A stretch of 64,000 nucleotides of DNA from Nocardiopsis sp. CNT312 (GCF_000515115.1 NZ_KI911536.1:196476-260475); one strand, 5' to 3'. Positions 49,580 to 58,731 are shown, counted from the stretch's first letter. Numbers and translations: made by a program. The notes: a model not told the origin generated them from the sequence alone.

Positions 49580-50764
49580 ATGTCCCACGTATGTCACACC
49601 CCTCACACAGGCGCGCCCGTCCGTGTCGCCGTCGTCCCGGACTCGTTCAAGGGCAGTGCCCGGGCCGTGGACGTCGCCGGGGCCATGGCCCGGGGGGTGC
49701 GTGAGGCCTTCGTCGGCTCGGACACCCCGGTGGAGGTGGACACCCTGCCCTTCGCCGACGGCGGCGAGGGCACCCTCGACGCCCTGCTCGGCGCGTGGGG
49801 CACCACCGCCCGCACCGCGGACACCACCGACGCGCTCGGCCGCCCCGTCCGCGCCCGCTACGGCCTCTCACCCGACGGCCGGACCGGGGTGATCGAGGCC
49901 GCGGAGGCCAACGGGCTCCCCCTGCTCGCCGACATCCCCCTGCGGCCGCTGGAGGCCACCACCCGCGGCATCGGCCCCCTGGCGGCCGCACTGCTGGACG
50001 CCGGGGTCGAGGAGATCCTGCTGTGCATCGGAGGCTCGGCCACCACCGACGGCGGCGTCGGCCTGCTCACGGCGCTGGGCGCGCAGCCGCTGGACGCCGA
50101 CGGCGCACAGCTGCCCGACGGCGGCGGCGCCCTCACCGCGCTCGAACGCCTGGACCTGTCCGGGCTCGACCCGCGTGCCCGCACCGTGCGCTGGCGTATC
50201 GCCTGCGACGTCACCAACCCCCTGGTCGGCCCGGCGGGTGCGGCGATGGTCTTCGGACCGCAGAAGGGCGCGACCGCCGCCGACGTCCGCACCCTGGACA
50301 CCGGGCTGAACCGCCTGGCCGACGTCCTGGCCCGGGACACCGGCACCGACGTGCGCGAGAGAGCGGGCATGGGCGCCGCCGGGGGGCTCCCGGCACCCCT
50401 GGTCGCCCTCCTGGACGCCGAGACCGTCCCCGGGTCCCGGCTGGTCGCCGAGGTCCTGGGCGCCGAACGGCTGCTCGCCCGCGCCGACCTGGTCCTCACC
50501 GGCGAGGGCTCCTTCGACGGCCAGTCCCTGTCGGGCAAGGTCGTCGACTCCGTCCGCCGCCTCACCCCCGGGAACACCCCGGTGGTGGTCATCGCCGGGA
50601 GCGTCTCCGTACCGCCCGAACGGCTCCGGGACGCGGGGATCACCGCGGCGTTCTCCATCGCCCGGGGCCCCGCGTCCCTGGAACGCATGAGGGAGGAGGT
50701 CCTGCCCGCCATCACCGAGACGGCGCTCCACTGCTGCCGCCTCTTCGCCCACCGCTACGCCTGA
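49580..50764 (+). CDS. glxK: glycerate kinase (type I, GlxK/GarK family)
   Basis: 394 residues from ATG 49580. Seen: VAVVPDSFKGSARAVDVAGAMARGV, TLPFADGGEGTLDALL, ATTRGIGPLAAALLDAGVEEILLCIGGSATTDGGVGLL, ACDVTNPLVGPAGAAMVFGPQKGA, GAAGGLPAPLVALLDAE, LVLTGEGSFDGQSLSGKVV. These are the consecutive signature blocks of the glycerate kinase family, which phosphorylates D-glycerate to 2- (or 3-) phosphoglycerate and feeds lower glycolysis. The N-terminal 15 residues are unusual (CHTPHTGAP). The permease gene follows after 27 bases. Confidence 0.94.
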   Translation: MSHVCHTPHTGAPVRVAVVPDSFKGSARAVDVAGAMARGVREAFVGSDTPVEVDTLPFADGGEGTLDALLGAWGTTARTADTTDALGRPVRARYGLSPDGRTGVIEAAEANGLPLLADIPLRPLEATTRGIGPLAAALLDAGVEEILLCIGGSATTDGGVGLLTALGAQPLDADGAQLPDGGGALTALERLDLSGLDPRARTVRWRIACDVTNPLVGPAGAAMVFGPQKGATAADVRTLDTGLNRLADVLARDTGTDVRERAGMGAAGGLPAPLVALLDAETVPGSRLVAEVLGAERLLARADLVLTGEGSFDGQSLSGKVVDSVRRLTPGNTPVVVIAGSVSVPPERLRDAGITAAFSIARGPASLERMREEVLPAITETALHCCRLFAHRYA

Positions 50765-50791
50765 CCCCGTACGCACCGAAGGAATCCGATC

Positions 50792-52153
50792 GTGTCCTCG
50801 CTTCTCATTCTCCTCGCCCTGGTGGCGGGCATCGTGTTCGTCACCGCGCGCTGGAAGATCAGCCCCTTCCTCGCCCTGATGGGCGCCGCCCTCGTCGGCG
50901 CCTTCGCCTTCCGGCTGCCGTTGGAGGAGGTCGTCACCACCGTGACGACCGCCTTCGGCGGCACACTGGGCAGCATCGGCCTGGTCATCCTCTTCGGCAC
51001 CATGATCGGCATGATCCTGGAGCGCTCCGGTGCCGCGATCGCGATGGCCGAGGCCCTGATCAAGGTGCTCGGCACCCGATTCCCGAACCTGACGATGTCG
51101 CTCATCGGCTGGATCGTCTCCATCCCGGTGTTCTGCGACTCCGGGTACGTCATCCTCAACTCGCTGCGCAAGGCCGTGACACTGCGCACCGGGGTGTCGG
51201 CGCTGGCGACCTCGATTGCGCTGATGACCGGCCTGTACGCCACGCACACCCTGGTCCCGCCGACGCCCGGACCACTGGCCGCGGCCGACAACATCGGAAT
51301 CTCCGACAACCTGGGCATGATCATCGCCCTGGGTGTGCCGGTCTCCCTGGTGGCCGCGCTGGCCGGAGTGGCCTACGCGCGCCTGTTCGCCCGCAAGGAG
51401 TTCACCCCGCTGCCCGCCGAGAGCGACGCGGAACTGTCCACGCAGACCTACGAGGAGCTGCGCGAGAGCTACGGCCGCCTGCCGAACGCCTTCCACGCGT
51501 TCTCGCCGATCCTGCTGCCGCTGGTGCTCATCTGCGTCTCCTCGGTCGTCAAGCTCCCGGCCCGCCCGATCGGCGAGGGGCTGGCCTTCGACGTCCTCAC
51601 CTTCCTGGGCACCCCGCTCATCGCGCTCATCCTCGGCCTGCTGGTGGCGGTGACGCTGCTGCGCGGCGACGACAAGCTGGCCCTGTTCCACGAGCGGGTC
51701 CACGAATCGATCCGCGTCGCGGCGCCGATCCTGCTCATCACCGGTGCGGGCGCCTCCTTCGGCGCGGTGCTGGCGGCCTCGCCGCTGACCGGGTTCCTCT
51801 CCGAGCACCTGACCGGGCTGGGCATCGGACTGGCCGCGCCGTTCCTGATCGCCGCCGCGCTCAAGAGCGCACAGGGCTCCTCGACGGTGTCGATCGTGAG
51901 TACCTCGGCGCTGGTCGCGCCGCTGCTGTCCTCGCTGGGCCTGTCCTCGCCGGAGGGCATGGTCCTGACCGTCCTGGCCATCGGCGCGGGCGCGATGGTG
52001 GTCTCGCACGCCAACGACTCCTACTTCTGGGTGGTCTCCCAGATCAGCCGTATCCCCGTGCCGACCGCCTACCGCACGCTCACCGTGGCCACGGCGGTGG
52101 AGGGTGTGGCGGCGTTCGCCGCCATCCAGGCGCTGGGCCTGTTCCTGCTCTGA
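50792..52153 (+). CDS. GntP-family gluconate/glycerate permease
   Basis: 453 residues with 12 or more membrane helices. GntP signatures: VILFGTMIGMILERSGAAIAMA, IPVFCDSGYVILNSL, TGLYATHTLVPPTPGPLAAA (the conserved HxxVPPTPGP), LKSAQGSSTVSIVSTSALV and VVSHANDSYFWVVSQIS. GntP family members are H+ symporters for gluconate, idonate or glycerate; with glycerate kinase upstream, glycerate or a related sugar acid is likely. GTG 50792 follows AAGGAATC. Ends the operon at a strong terminator. Confidence 0.94.
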   Translation: MSSLLILLALVAGIVFVTARWKISPFLALMGAALVGAFAFRLPLEEVVTTVTTAFGGTLGSIGLVILFGTMIGMILERSGAAIAMAEALIKVLGTRFPNLTMSLIGWIVSIPVFCDSGYVILNSLRKAVTLRTGVSALATSIALMTGLYATHTLVPPTPGPLAAADNIGISDNLGMIIALGVPVSLVAALAGVAYARLFARKEFTPLPAESDAELSTQTYEELRESYGRLPNAFHAFSPILLPLVLICVSSVVKLPARPIGEGLAFDVLTFLGTPLIALILGLLVAVTLLRGDDKLALFHERVHESIRVAAPILLITGAGASFGAVLAASPLTGFLSEHLTGLGIGLAAPFLIAAALKSAQGSSTVSIVSTSALVAPLLSSLGLSSPEGMVLTVLAIGAGAMVVSHANDSYFWVVSQISRIPVPTAYRTLTVATAVEGVAAFAAIQALGLFLL

Positions 52154-52160
52154 CCCCGTC

Positions 52161-52210
52161 CCGCCGCGCGCCCCACGGCCTCCCCGGCGAGGCCGTGGGG
52201 CGCGCGGCGG
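52161..52210 (+). terminator. terminator of the glycerate operon
   Basis: Perfect 21-base arms (52161-52181, 52190-52210) around an 8-base loop CCCCGGCG, starting 8 bases after the permease stop. Confidence 0.85.
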
Positions 52211-52316
52211 TGTGCACCGGGGTGCCCGTAACCGCCGTACACGCCCGGAACCACCGCGATCACCGCTCCGCCCGCACCGCGTCCGTGCCAGGCTGAAGAG
52301 TGCGGACGAGCCACAC

Positions 52317-52756
52317 GTGCGCCACCCGGTCTTCGCCCGGTACTACCTCCGTGCCGCCCGGGCCATGGAACGCGGCGGCATCGGTGAGAGCCGCGCCAAA
52401 CTGCCGACCGGTCTCCGGGGGCGGGGCAGCGCGGTCGAACCCGAACCGCGCCTGCGCGCCGCCGCCCGGCCGTGCGGGCGCCCGCACCCGTGGAGGTGGT
52501 CGGCGGCGCGGCCGAGCGACTGCCCTTCTCCGTCGCCGCACTCGTGCTGTGCCCGGTGGACGACCAGCGCGCGCAGCTGCGCGAGATCCACCGGGTCCTG
52601 CGGCCGGGCGGGCGGCTCTGGCTGCCACTGCGGCCGGGACACCCTCCCGGAGATCGCCGCGGCCGGGTTCACCGTCGTGGGCCCGAACGGTTCCTCTTCC
52701 CCGAGACCCGCCTGCTCCAGTCCTTCCACGTCAGCGGGCAGACCCTGCACACCTGA
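52317..52756 (+). pseudogene. class I methyltransferase, broken by deletions and frameshifts
   Basis: GTG 52317 starts RHPVFARYYLRAARAMERGG in the style of a class I SAM methyltransferase. The SAM-binding DxGxGxG block that should follow is missing. In another frame VEVVGGAAERLPFSVAALVL and HRVLRPGGRLWLPL give motifs II-III, then RDTLPEIAAAGFTVVG appears in a third frame and ERFLFPETRLLQSFHVSGQ returns to the second. At least two frameshifts and one deletion are needed, so this is a genuine pseudogene rather than a single sequence error. Confidence 0.75.
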
Positions 52757-52802
52757 ACCCGCGCACCCGAAACCGTCGTCTCCGGGAGAGAGGATGGGGG
52801 CC

Positions 52803-53159
52803 ATGACACACCACCACGGCATCGACTACGTCGAACTGACCGTCACCGACCTCCACGCGGCCGAACGCTTCTACACCGAGGCCTTCGGCTGGCACGTCAC
52901 CCGCTACGGCCCCGGCTACTCGGGGCTGCGCGGCCCCGGAGGAGAGGGCACCGAGATCGGCGGCCTTGCCCTGGGGGAGCGCCCCCGGCCGGGCGGCCCG
53001 TTCGTCCTGCTCTACTCCGAGGACCTGGACGCCTCCGCCGAGGCGGTCCGCGAGGCGGGCGGCGCGGTGGTGCGGGGCCCCTACGAGTTCCCCGGCGGGC
53101 GGCGGTTCCACTTCACCGACCCCGCCGGCAACGAACTGGGCGTGTGGTCGTCGCGCTGA
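52803..53159 (+). CDS. VOC (glyoxalase/bleomycin-resistance fold) family protein
   Basis: 118 residues from ATG 52803; ATG 52794 is also in frame. Two beta-alpha-beta-beta-beta modules: YVELTVTDLHAAERFYTEAFGWHVTRYGPGYSGLRGPG and FVLLYSEDLDASAEAVREAGGAVVRGPYEFPGGRRFHFTDPAGNELGVWS. The metal positions look like those of the lactoylglutathione-lyase-like subgroup. Substrate unknown. Not obviously linked to its neighbours. Confidence 0.88.
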   Translation: MTHHHGIDYVELTVTDLHAAERFYTEAFGWHVTRYGPGYSGLRGPGGEGTEIGGLALGERPRPGGPFVLLYSEDLDASAEAVREAGGAVVRGPYEFPGGRRFHFTDPAGNELGVWSSR

Positions 53160-53181
53160 CGCGGACGCGGGGCGCTCCCGA

Positions 53182-53754
53182 TCAGTCACCCTTCCGGCCC
53201 AGTTCACGCTCGGCGAAAGCACGGAAGGTGCCCGCCGGACGGCCGGTGATCCGCTGGACGGTGTCGGTGGTGCGGTCCTCGGCGCCCTGGGAGATCGCGT
53301 GGTCCATGTCCGCGAGCATCGCGGCATGCTCCCGAGGCAGGCCGACGGCCAACCGGTCGCGTATCTCCGCGCGGGTGGCGCTGTGCCCCGTGACGCGGGT
53401 GAGTGTGGCGGCCACGTCGCCGTAGCCCAGTGCCTCCGGCCCGGTGATGACCAGGTCGGTGTCGGGGGCCTGGGCGTCGGTCAGCGCGCGCACGGCGACC
53501 GCGGCGATGCCGTCGGCGTCCACGAACCCGACGCGTCCCTTGCCGGTGGCCGTGAGAACGACGCCCGACGGCCGGATGCTCTGTGCGTGCGGGTGGTCGC
53601 CGGTAAAGTTCTGCATGAACCAGGAGGGCCGCAGGACCGCCCATTCCTCGACCAGGTCGGGCAGGGCCTGGTGGACCCGTCCTGCCGCCGGGCCGCCGGA
53701 GGGGATCGCCGACGAGCTGAGCAGTACCGCGCGGCGCAGGCCGGCGGCGCGCCC
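53182..53754 (-). pseudogene. NmrA-type NAD(P)-binding oxidoreductase, N-terminus lost
   Basis: About 190 residues match the C-terminal two thirds of an NmrA/QOR2-like protein: RRAVLLSSSAIPSGG, VEEWAVLRPSWFMQNFTGDH, GRVGFVDADGIAAVAVRALTD, DLVITGPEALGYGDVAATLTRVTG, RTTDTVQRITGRPAGTF. The Rossmann GxxGxxG strand and helix that should precede are absent, because the frame runs into the + strand methyltransferase gene (start 53779). No good start codon exists for the remainder. It is probably a relic truncated by rearrangement. Confidence 0.65.
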
Positions 53755-53778
53755 CCGCCTCTGGCAGGATCTGCCGGT

Positions 53779-54525
53779 ATGGACGAGCAGGCACGCCCTC
53801 CCCGAACCGGTGACGCCTTCGGCCGCGTCCTGCGGCGCTGCTGGGAGGCGGGCGCCCGCCCCGGGTCCGCCTTCGAGGTCGTCGAACGCGACGACGGCCA
53901 CATCGGCGTCGGCGACGCCGCCCGCTACTTCACCCCTCCCGACGACCTCTCCGCTCTGGACCGGTGGGCGCTGGGGCGTGCGCGCGGCCGGATCCTCGAC
54001 ATCGGGTGCGGCGCGGGGCGCCACGCGCTGGCCCTGGCACGCACGGGTTCCGACGTGACCGGGCTGGACCCGTCACCGGGCGCCGTCGGCGTCGCGGCCG
54101 ACCGGGGCCTGCGGGTGGAACTCGGATCGATCGCCGAACCTCCCCCGGGGCTGGGCCGGTTCGACACCCTCCTGCTCCTGGGCAACAACCTGGGGCTGCT
54201 GGGCGGCGCCGACCGAGCCGGAGAGGTCCTCTGGGGGCTCGCCTCGCTCGCCCGCCCCGGCGCACGGCTGGTCGGCACCGGTATGGACCCGGCCACCGAC
54301 GAACCCGAGCACCGCGACTACCACGCGTGGAACCGGCGGCGTGGCCGACTGCCCGGCCAGCTGCGCATCCGTGTCCGCGACGGCGCACTGGCGGGGCCGT
54401 GGTTCGACTACCTCCTGGTGGACCCGGACGGACTGCGCGCGCTGGCGGCCGACACCCCCTGGCGGGTACGGGAGATCGAACGGGAGGGGCGCGACCACGT
54501 CGCCGTCCTCTCCCTCGGCCACTGA
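53779..54525 (+). CDS. class I SAM-dependent methyltransferase
   Basis: 248 residues from ATG 53779. Motif I is complete: GRILDIGCGAGRHALALARTGSDVTGLDPSPGAV. This is followed by LGRFDTLLLLGNNLGLLGGADRAGEVLWGL (motifs II-III) and LVGTGMDPATDEPEHRDYHAWNRRRGRLPGQ. The TGMDP...H segment is characteristic of a common actinomycete methyltransferase group of unknown substrate. A CAGGAT box 8 bases before the ATG could give a leaderless transcript. Convergent with the antiporter gene. Confidence 0.88.
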   Translation: MDEQARPPRTGDAFGRVLRRCWEAGARPGSAFEVVERDDGHIGVGDAARYFTPPDDLSALDRWALGRARGRILDIGCGAGRHALALARTGSDVTGLDPSPGAVGVAADRGLRVELGSIAEPPPGLGRFDTLLLLGNNLGLLGGADRAGEVLWGLASLARPGARLVGTGMDPATDEPEHRDYHAWNRRRGRLPGQLRIRVRDGALAGPWFDYLLVDPDGLRALAADTPWRVREIEREGRDHVAVLSLGH

Positions 54526-54544
54526 CCCCCGCGCCCGCCCAGCC

Positions 54545-55822
54545 TCACGCGCCGTCCTGCCCCCTGGGTCCGTGCCACCGGTAGTGGTGCACCGTCACGT
54601 CCTGGTGTTCGGGCGCCGCCCGATCGTAGCGGGCCGCGCGGCGCCCGAACCCGCGTGACCACGGCGCGGCGGTGGCACCGTGGGCGAACACGCTGAGCAG
54701 CACCGTCACACCGCCGACCAGCATGATCCGGTCGGCGGCGGCGATGCCGCTCTCCTCCACCACGAGCAGCGCGAACACGATCGAGGCCAGCCCGCGCGGC
54801 CCGAACCAGCCTAGGAAGCACACCGTCTCCAGACGCAGCCGCGCCCCGACGGTGGCCACGGCCACGGCCACGGGCCGCACCACGGCCAGGGACAGCGCGG
54901 CGTACAGCACCGTCCACCCGTCGGCATCCCCGAGCCTGGGGCCGATGATCGCGGCCCCGAACACGGTGAAGGTGAGCAGGGTGAGCATCTCCCCCTCGCG
55001 TTCGGCGAACTGGTGCACCAGGCGGCGCTGCCCCCGCGCCGCCGCACCGAAGGCCAGGCCCGCGACGAACACCGACAGGAAGCCGTTGCCCGTCAGCGCC
55101 TCCGACCCCAGGTAGGCCAGCACGGCGACCCCCACGGTGAACAGGCGCCGGTAGGTGGCGTTGACCCACCCCCTGGCGTCGGCCCGGGCGAGCGCCCATC
55201 CGCAGGACCAGCCCAGCACGGCCCCGGCCGCCACACCGATCCCGATCTGCCTCGCGGTGAAGCCCACCCACGACCACGTCGACCCGGCCAGACCCTCATC
55301 GGCGGCGGCCAGGGCGACCAACACCATCACGGCGGGCACGGCGATGCCGTCGTTGAGGCCGCTCTCCACGTTGAGGCTCTGGCGGATCCGGACGGGAACG
55401 CGCCGGTCGGAGACCACCGACGCGCCCAGCGCCGCGTCGGTGGGGGCCAGGACCGCCGCCAGCAGCGCAGCCTCCGCCAGGGCGAGACCGGACAGGAGGC
55501 CGTACCCGGTCGCCGTGCCCAGGACGATCCCCGCCGGCATGCCGATCGCCAGCAGCCGAAGTGGCAGGTGGTACTCGCGGCGCAGTACCCTCAGGTCGAT
55601 GCGTACGGCGTCGGTGAACAGCACCAGGGCCAGCGACGCCTCGGCCAGGGCGCGCACCGCCGCTCCCGCGACACCGCCCTCCAGGTCTCCCGCGCCCGAG
55701 GCGGCCAGGGCCAGGCCCCCGGCCGTGAACACCATCGGCGCGGTCAGGGACGTGCCCTGCGTGATTCCTGAGAGGAGCGCGTAGCCCAGCAGGAGCGCGG
55801 CGAACACGGTCAGTTCGGCCAC
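54545..55822 (-). CDS. Na+(K+)/H+ antiporter, CPA1 type
   Basis: 425 residues from GTG 55822 (AAAGGGGGG upstream), 12 or so membrane helices. Transport-core motifs: LFTDAVRIDLRVLRREYHLPLRLLAIGMPAGIVLG, AAVLAPTDAALGASVVSDRRVPVRIRQSLNVESGLNDGIAVP (the paired Pro-Thr-Asp and NVESGLNDG of CPA1), and ETVCFLGWFGPRGLASIVFALLVVEES. Exchanges cytoplasmic Na+ or K+ for protons. There is no regulatory TrkA domain; the C-terminus is a short basic tail. Confidence 0.92.
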   Translation of the reverse strand: MAELTVFAALLLGYALLSGITQGTSLTAPMVFTAGGLALAASGAGDLEGGVAGAAVRALAEASLALVLFTDAVRIDLRVLRREYHLPLRLLAIGMPAGIVLGTATGYGLLSGLALAEAALLAAVLAPTDAALGASVVSDRRVPVRIRQSLNVESGLNDGIAVPAVMVLVALAAADEGLAGSTWSWVGFTARQIGIGVAAGAVLGWSCGWALARADARGWVNATYRRLFTVGVAVLAYLGSEALTGNGFLSVFVAGLAFGAAARGQRRLVHQFAEREGEMLTLLTFTVFGAAIIGPRLGDADGWTVLYAALSLAVVRPVAVAVATVGARLRLETVCFLGWFGPRGLASIVFALLVVEESGIAAADRIMLVGGVTVLLSVFAHGATAAPWSRGFGRRAARYDRAAPEHQDVTVHHYRWHGPRGQDGA

Positions 55823-56002
55823 CCGTCCCCCCCTTTCCTCGCACGGCACCGGCGCCGATCGTGCCAGCGCGGCCCGCCGGGCGCGAGCATCCACGCCGGT
55901 ACCCCGAGCGGCCGTCGAACGGTGCGCCGACGCCCCGTGTCGCACCGGTCCCTGCGGGCGACGCGGTGGTGTACTCGGAGCAGTCGATTCCCCAGGAGCG
56001 AG

Positions 56003-56386
56003 ATGATCACCGAACGCCAACAGGACGTCCTGCGCAAGCCCTCCTTCGGGCACGTGGCCACGCTCGGCCCCGACGGCGAGCCGCACAGCAGCCCGGTGTG
56101 GGTGGACTGGGACGGCGAGTTCCTCAAATTCAGCCAGACCACCACGCGGCAGAAGCTGCGCAACCTCCGGCGCGACGGGCGCGTCGCGGTCTCGGCCGTG
56201 GACCCCGACGACCCCTACATGTACGTGGAGGTGCGCGGTGTGGTGGACCGGGTGGAGGAGGACCCGGACAAGGCGTTCATCGACGCGATGTCGCGCAAGT
56301 ACCTCGGCAAGGACTATCCCTGGCACAGCCCCGACGAGACCCGCGTGGTCGTCTACGTGCGGCCCGAGCGCGTGAGCGGCCGGTAG
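56003..56386 (+). CDS. PPOX-class (F420/FMN split-barrel) oxidoreductase
   Basis: 127 residues from ATG 56003 (CAGGAGCGAG upstream). The split-barrel signature is clear: RQQDVLRKPSFGHVATLGPDGEPHSSPVWVDWDGEFLKFSQTTTRQKLRNLRRDGRVAVS, then PYMYVEVRGVVDRVEEDP and SRKYLGKDYPWHSPDETRVVVYVRPERV. This matches the actinobacterial F420-dependent PPOX group (Rv1155-like), where F420H2 reduces unsaturated substrates. The bound cofactor is inferred from the family. Confidence 0.9.
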   Translation: MITERQQDVLRKPSFGHVATLGPDGEPHSSPVWVDWDGEFLKFSQTTTRQKLRNLRRDGRVAVSAVDPDDPYMYVEVRGVVDRVEEDPDKAFIDAMSRKYLGKDYPWHSPDETRVVVYVRPERVSGR

Positions 56387-56523
56387 GGGCGGCCGGACAG
56401 CGGCGCGGAGTACGGCCGGTTCGATACTTTCTGTTATCTGGGTATCACTCTTGGCCTGTGTCCGGGTGTCCGTCGCACGAGGGGAAGCCGGTGCCGATGC
56501 CGGTGCCCGGGAGTTGTGAGCGC

Positions 56524-56556
56524 GTTCACTCCGGTTTCACCCGTGTGTGTGAAACC
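56524..56556 (+). promoter_or_regulatory. PHO-box-like repeats upstream of PhoX
   Basis: Two adjacent 11-base units GTTCACTCCGG (56524-56534) and TTTCACCCGTG (56535-56545) fit the PhoP direct-repeat consensus of actinomycetes (G-T/G-TCA-YYY). An overlapping inverted repeat GGTTTCAC/GTGAAACC (56533-56540, 56549-56556) is an alternative reading. About 120 bases before the phoX start. Confidence 0.55.
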
Positions 56557-56676
56557 TCGGCCAGGGTCGAGAACGGTCGGCGGTTACCCGCCGGTCATAT
56601 CCGCTCCGCCCCCGCGCCCGGTTGGACCCCCGCCACGGCGGGACGCGGGGCAGTCACCACCCTTGAGGAGAAACGC

Positions 56677-58731
56677 GTGTCCGAATCCGCGCCCCGCCGT
56701 CGACTGCTACCGCTGACCGACCTGGTCGGCGGCGGCCGCTCGCGTGCGACGTGTGTCCTGCGCTGCGGTGACGCCTGCTTCCACCCCGCCCCCAACACCA
56801 GCGGCAACGCCTACTTCGGCGACATCTTCCAGAAGGTCGTCGACCGCCGCTCGGCGCTGCGCGCCGGCGCCGTCACCACCGGTGCGAGCGCCTTCGGGTT
56901 CGCCGCCCTGGCCCCCGCCCACGCGGACCGGGAGCGCGACCGCCACGGCCGGGGCGGCAGGGACCGCGACCCGCGCCTGGAGTTCCGCAGCGTGTCGCCC
57001 AACAACGACGACAAGGTCACCGTCCCCCGCGGCTACGACCAGCACGTGGTCGTCCGCTGGGGCGACCCGGTCCTGCCCGGCGCCCCCGAGTTCGACGTCC
57101 ACCACCAGACCGCCCAGGCCCAGGCGCAGCAGTTCGGCTACAACTGCGACTACGTCGGCTTCCTGGAGATGGGCGACGACAAGGCCCTGCTGTGGGTCAA
57201 CCACGAGTACACCAACGAGAACATCATGTTCCCCGGGTACACCGACCCGGCCACCGCCGACACCGAGTACATCCGCGTCGCCATGGCGGCGCACGGCGGC
57301 TCACTGGTCGAACTGGAACGTGACAGCAGGGGCCGGGGCGGCAGGGACAGCGGCAAGTGGAAGCTGGCCGACGGACGGCGCCGCTTCAACCGCCGCGTCA
57401 CCACCTCCACCCCCATGAAGCTCAGCGGCCCGGCCGCCGGCCACGACCTGCTGCGCACCGAGGCCGACCCCTCCGGCACCGAGGTGCTGGGCATGCTCAA
57501 CAACTGCGCGGGCGGCATGACGCCGTGGGGCACCTTCCTCACCGCCGAGGAGAACTTCCACCAGTACTTCGGCTCCGCCCCCGGTACCCCCGAGACCGAC
57601 CGGTACGGCCTCTCCACCTCGCCGTCCTACCGCCGCTGGGAGCGGGTCGAGGAGCGCTTCGACCTGTCCAAGCACCCCAACGAGGCCAACCGCTTCGGCT
57701 ACATCGTCGAGATCGACCCGTTCGACCCCGACTCCACGCCCGTCAAGCACACCATGCTGGGCCGCTTCAAGCACGAGGGAGCCACCCCCCGCCTGACCGA
57801 CGACCGCCGTGTCGCCATCTACATGGGCGACGACGAGCGCTTCGACTACATGTACAAGTTCGTCAGTGCCGAGCGCTACATCCGCGGGCGGCGCCGACAC
57901 AACATGGGCCTGCTCGACTCGGGCACGCTGTACGTGGCCAAACTGGCCGGCAACAGCCCCGCCGAGGAGATCGACGGCGCCGGGGCCCTGCCCTCCGACG
58001 GAGCCTTCGACGGCTCCGGCGAGTGGATCGCGCTGTGCACCGACACCGAGAGCTTCGTCGACGGGTTCAGCGTCGCCGAGGTCCTCGTCCACACCCGCCT
58101 GGCGGCCGACGCCGTCGGTGCCACCAAGATGGACCGGCCCGAGGACTTCGAGGCCAGCCCGGTCACCGGCAAGGTCTACTGCGCCCTGACCAACAACTCC
58201 GCCCGAGAGCCCGGCCAGGCCGACGAGCCCAACCCGCGCGGCCCCAACCGCTACGGCCACATCCTGGAGATCGTCGAGAGCGGCGGCGATGCCGCCGCGA
58301 CCTCCTTCGACTGGAACGTGCCGATCGTGTGCGGCGACCCCGAGGACGACGACACCTACTTCGCGGGCTACGACAAGTCCAAGGTGATGCCGATCTCGGC
58401 CCCCGACAACCTCACCTTCGACGCCGACGGCAACCTGTGGATCTCCACCGACGGCCAGCCCGGCAGCATGGGCTACGCCGACGCGCTGCACGCGGTGCCG
58501 GTGGAGGGCCGCTACCGGGGCGAGCTCAAGACGTTCGCGACCGTCCCCGTACGGGCCGAGGCGTGCGGACCGTTCATCACCTCCGACAACAAGACCGTGT
58601 TCCTGGCGCCGCAGCACCCCGGTGACAACGGCACGTTCGACGCACCCACCAGCACCTGGCCCGACGGCGACTTCCCCCGCCCGTCGGTGGTGTGCATCTG
58701 GCAGCGCAACGGCCAGGACATCGGCAAGTAG
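56677..58731 (+). CDS. PhoX-family alkaline phosphatase, Tat-exported
   Basis: 684 residues from GTG 56677 (TTGAGGAG upstream). The twin-arginine signal lies inside the N-terminus, as usual for actinomycete PhoX: RRSALRAG at 57-64, hydrophobic GAVTTGASAFGFAALAP and an AHA cleavage site near 83. The calcium/iron PhoX (DUF839) domain follows: VPRGYDQHVVVRWGDP, LLWVNHEYTNE, NNCAGGMTPWGTFLTAEENF, GATPRLTDDRRVAIYMGDDE, SAPDNLTFDADGNLWISTDGQ. Hydrolyses phosphate esters outside the cell under phosphate limitation. A PHO-box-like site upstream fits that. Confidence 0.93.
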   Translation: MSESAPRRRLLPLTDLVGGGRSRATCVLRCGDACFHPAPNTSGNAYFGDIFQKVVDRRSALRAGAVTTGASAFGFAALAPAHADRERDRHGRGGRDRDPRLEFRSVSPNNDDKVTVPRGYDQHVVVRWGDPVLPGAPEFDVHHQTAQAQAQQFGYNCDYVGFLEMGDDKALLWVNHEYTNENIMFPGYTDPATADTEYIRVAMAAHGGSLVELERDSRGRGGRDSGKWKLADGRRRFNRRVTTSTPMKLSGPAAGHDLLRTEADPSGTEVLGMLNNCAGGMTPWGTFLTAEENFHQYFGSAPGTPETDRYGLSTSPSYRRWERVEERFDLSKHPNEANRFGYIVEIDPFDPDSTPVKHTMLGRFKHEGATPRLTDDRRVAIYMGDDERFDYMYKFVSAERYIRGRRRHNMGLLDSGTLYVAKLAGNSPAEEIDGAGALPSDGAFDGSGEWIALCTDTESFVDGFSVAEVLVHTRLAADAVGATKMDRPEDFEASPVTGKVYCALTNNSAREPGQADEPNPRGPNRYGHILEIVESGGDAAATSFDWNVPIVCGDPEDDDTYFAGYDKSKVMPISAPDNLTFDADGNLWISTDGQPGSMGYADALHAVPVEGRYRGELKTFATVPVRAEACGPFITSDNKTVFLAPQHPGDNGTFDAPTSTWPDGDFPRPSVVCIWQRNGQDIGK

